Source: Anaerolineae bacterium
GTDB taxonomy: Bacteria; Chloroflexota; Anaerolineae; B4-G1; SLSP01
Reading direction: 5' to 3'
NCBI GenBank assembly: GCA_018055515.1
Contig: JAGPHL010000050.1
Location: forward strand, 1-14,167
DNA length: 14,167 bases
Shown: in pieces, positions 14,109 to 14,167 of the stretch
Layout: the number at the start of each line of letters is the position of its first letter
Position numbering within the stretch: the stretch's first letter is position 1
Translations under genes and position numbers: made by a program
Notes under the pieces: generated by a model
Database searches by the model: none
What the model was told of the DNA's origin: nothing
Seen by the model: only the letters and a program-made list of their open reading frames with translations

Positions 14109-14136
14109 ATTCTACCTGCTTTTAGGGCGCTGGCAA
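14109..14136 (-). promoter_or_regulatory. Sigma70-type promoter for the murJ operon
   Basis: On the minus strand, TTGCCA (14136-14131) and TAGAAT (14114-14109) are separated by 16 bases, and each matches the consensus in five of six positions. Transcription would start near 14102, only about five bases before the first ATG and about 20 before the ATG at 14082. That distance favours the downstream start. Confidence 0.6.
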
Positions 14137-14167
14137 GGCTGGTTACTGGATACTGGCCCCATTACCC

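Noticed and set aside
14144..14156. Short direct repeat of TACTGG near the right edge
   Set aside because: Two six-base copies seven bases apart at the end of the window are too little to call, although they could be the edge of a longer simple repeat.

Overview
The window is one block of bacterial DNA with high GC, dense coding and two converging gene runs. The plus strand is coding to about 8170 and the minus strand from about 8250 to 14100. Nothing in it gives a firm taxonomic identity. Lipoprotein signals, BMP-type nucleoside transporters, a YitT-family protein with a DUF2179 tail, and a surface CAP protein on a Pro/Thr-rich stalk together suggest an environmental member of the Chloroflexota (Anaerolineae/Caldilineae-like). 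That is an inference from gene content, not from a marker gene. I found no rRNA, tRNA, transposase, phage gene or CRISPR array.

Left part, 1-4650. The window opens inside a nucleoside/simple-sugar ABC permease gene, followed by its partner permease (479-1426). A 645-base gap filled with palindromes and short repeats follows. A second transport operon then begins with a hotdog-fold thioesterase (2072-2560), closely followed by a second, related permease pair (2564-3721 and 3718-4650). Two paralogous transporters of the same family therefore lie in tandem.

Middle, 4718-8171. The second operon continues with a BMP-family substrate-binding lipoprotein, a double-domain ATPase, and an FAD-binding subunit of the xanthine dehydrogenase/CO dehydrogenase type. 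Uptake of a nucleoside or purine base coupled to its oxidation is a reasonable reading. The iron-sulphur and molybdopterin subunits that should accompany the FAD subunit are absent from the window. A strong hairpin at 8200-8225 separates the converging gene runs.

Right part, minus strand, 14097 down to 8249. Four genes overlap by exactly four bases at each junction: a MurJ-like lipid flippase, a family-1-like solute-binding lipoprotein without permeases, an inositol-monophosphatase-family phosphatase, and a CAP-domain surface protein. A sigma70-like promoter (TTGCCA, 16 bases, TAGAAT) precedes the flippase. A YitT-family membrane protein follows 128 bases after the CAP gene. The first four look like a cell-envelope operon.

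I do not see a clearly new biological system. The most unusual structure is the 172-base element at 1755-1926. It holds three long hairpins in a row inside imperfect terminal inverted repeats, joined by two A7 linkers. It resembles a mobile or dispersed palindromic element and would read as tandem terminators on the minus strand, where there is no gene nearby to terminate.
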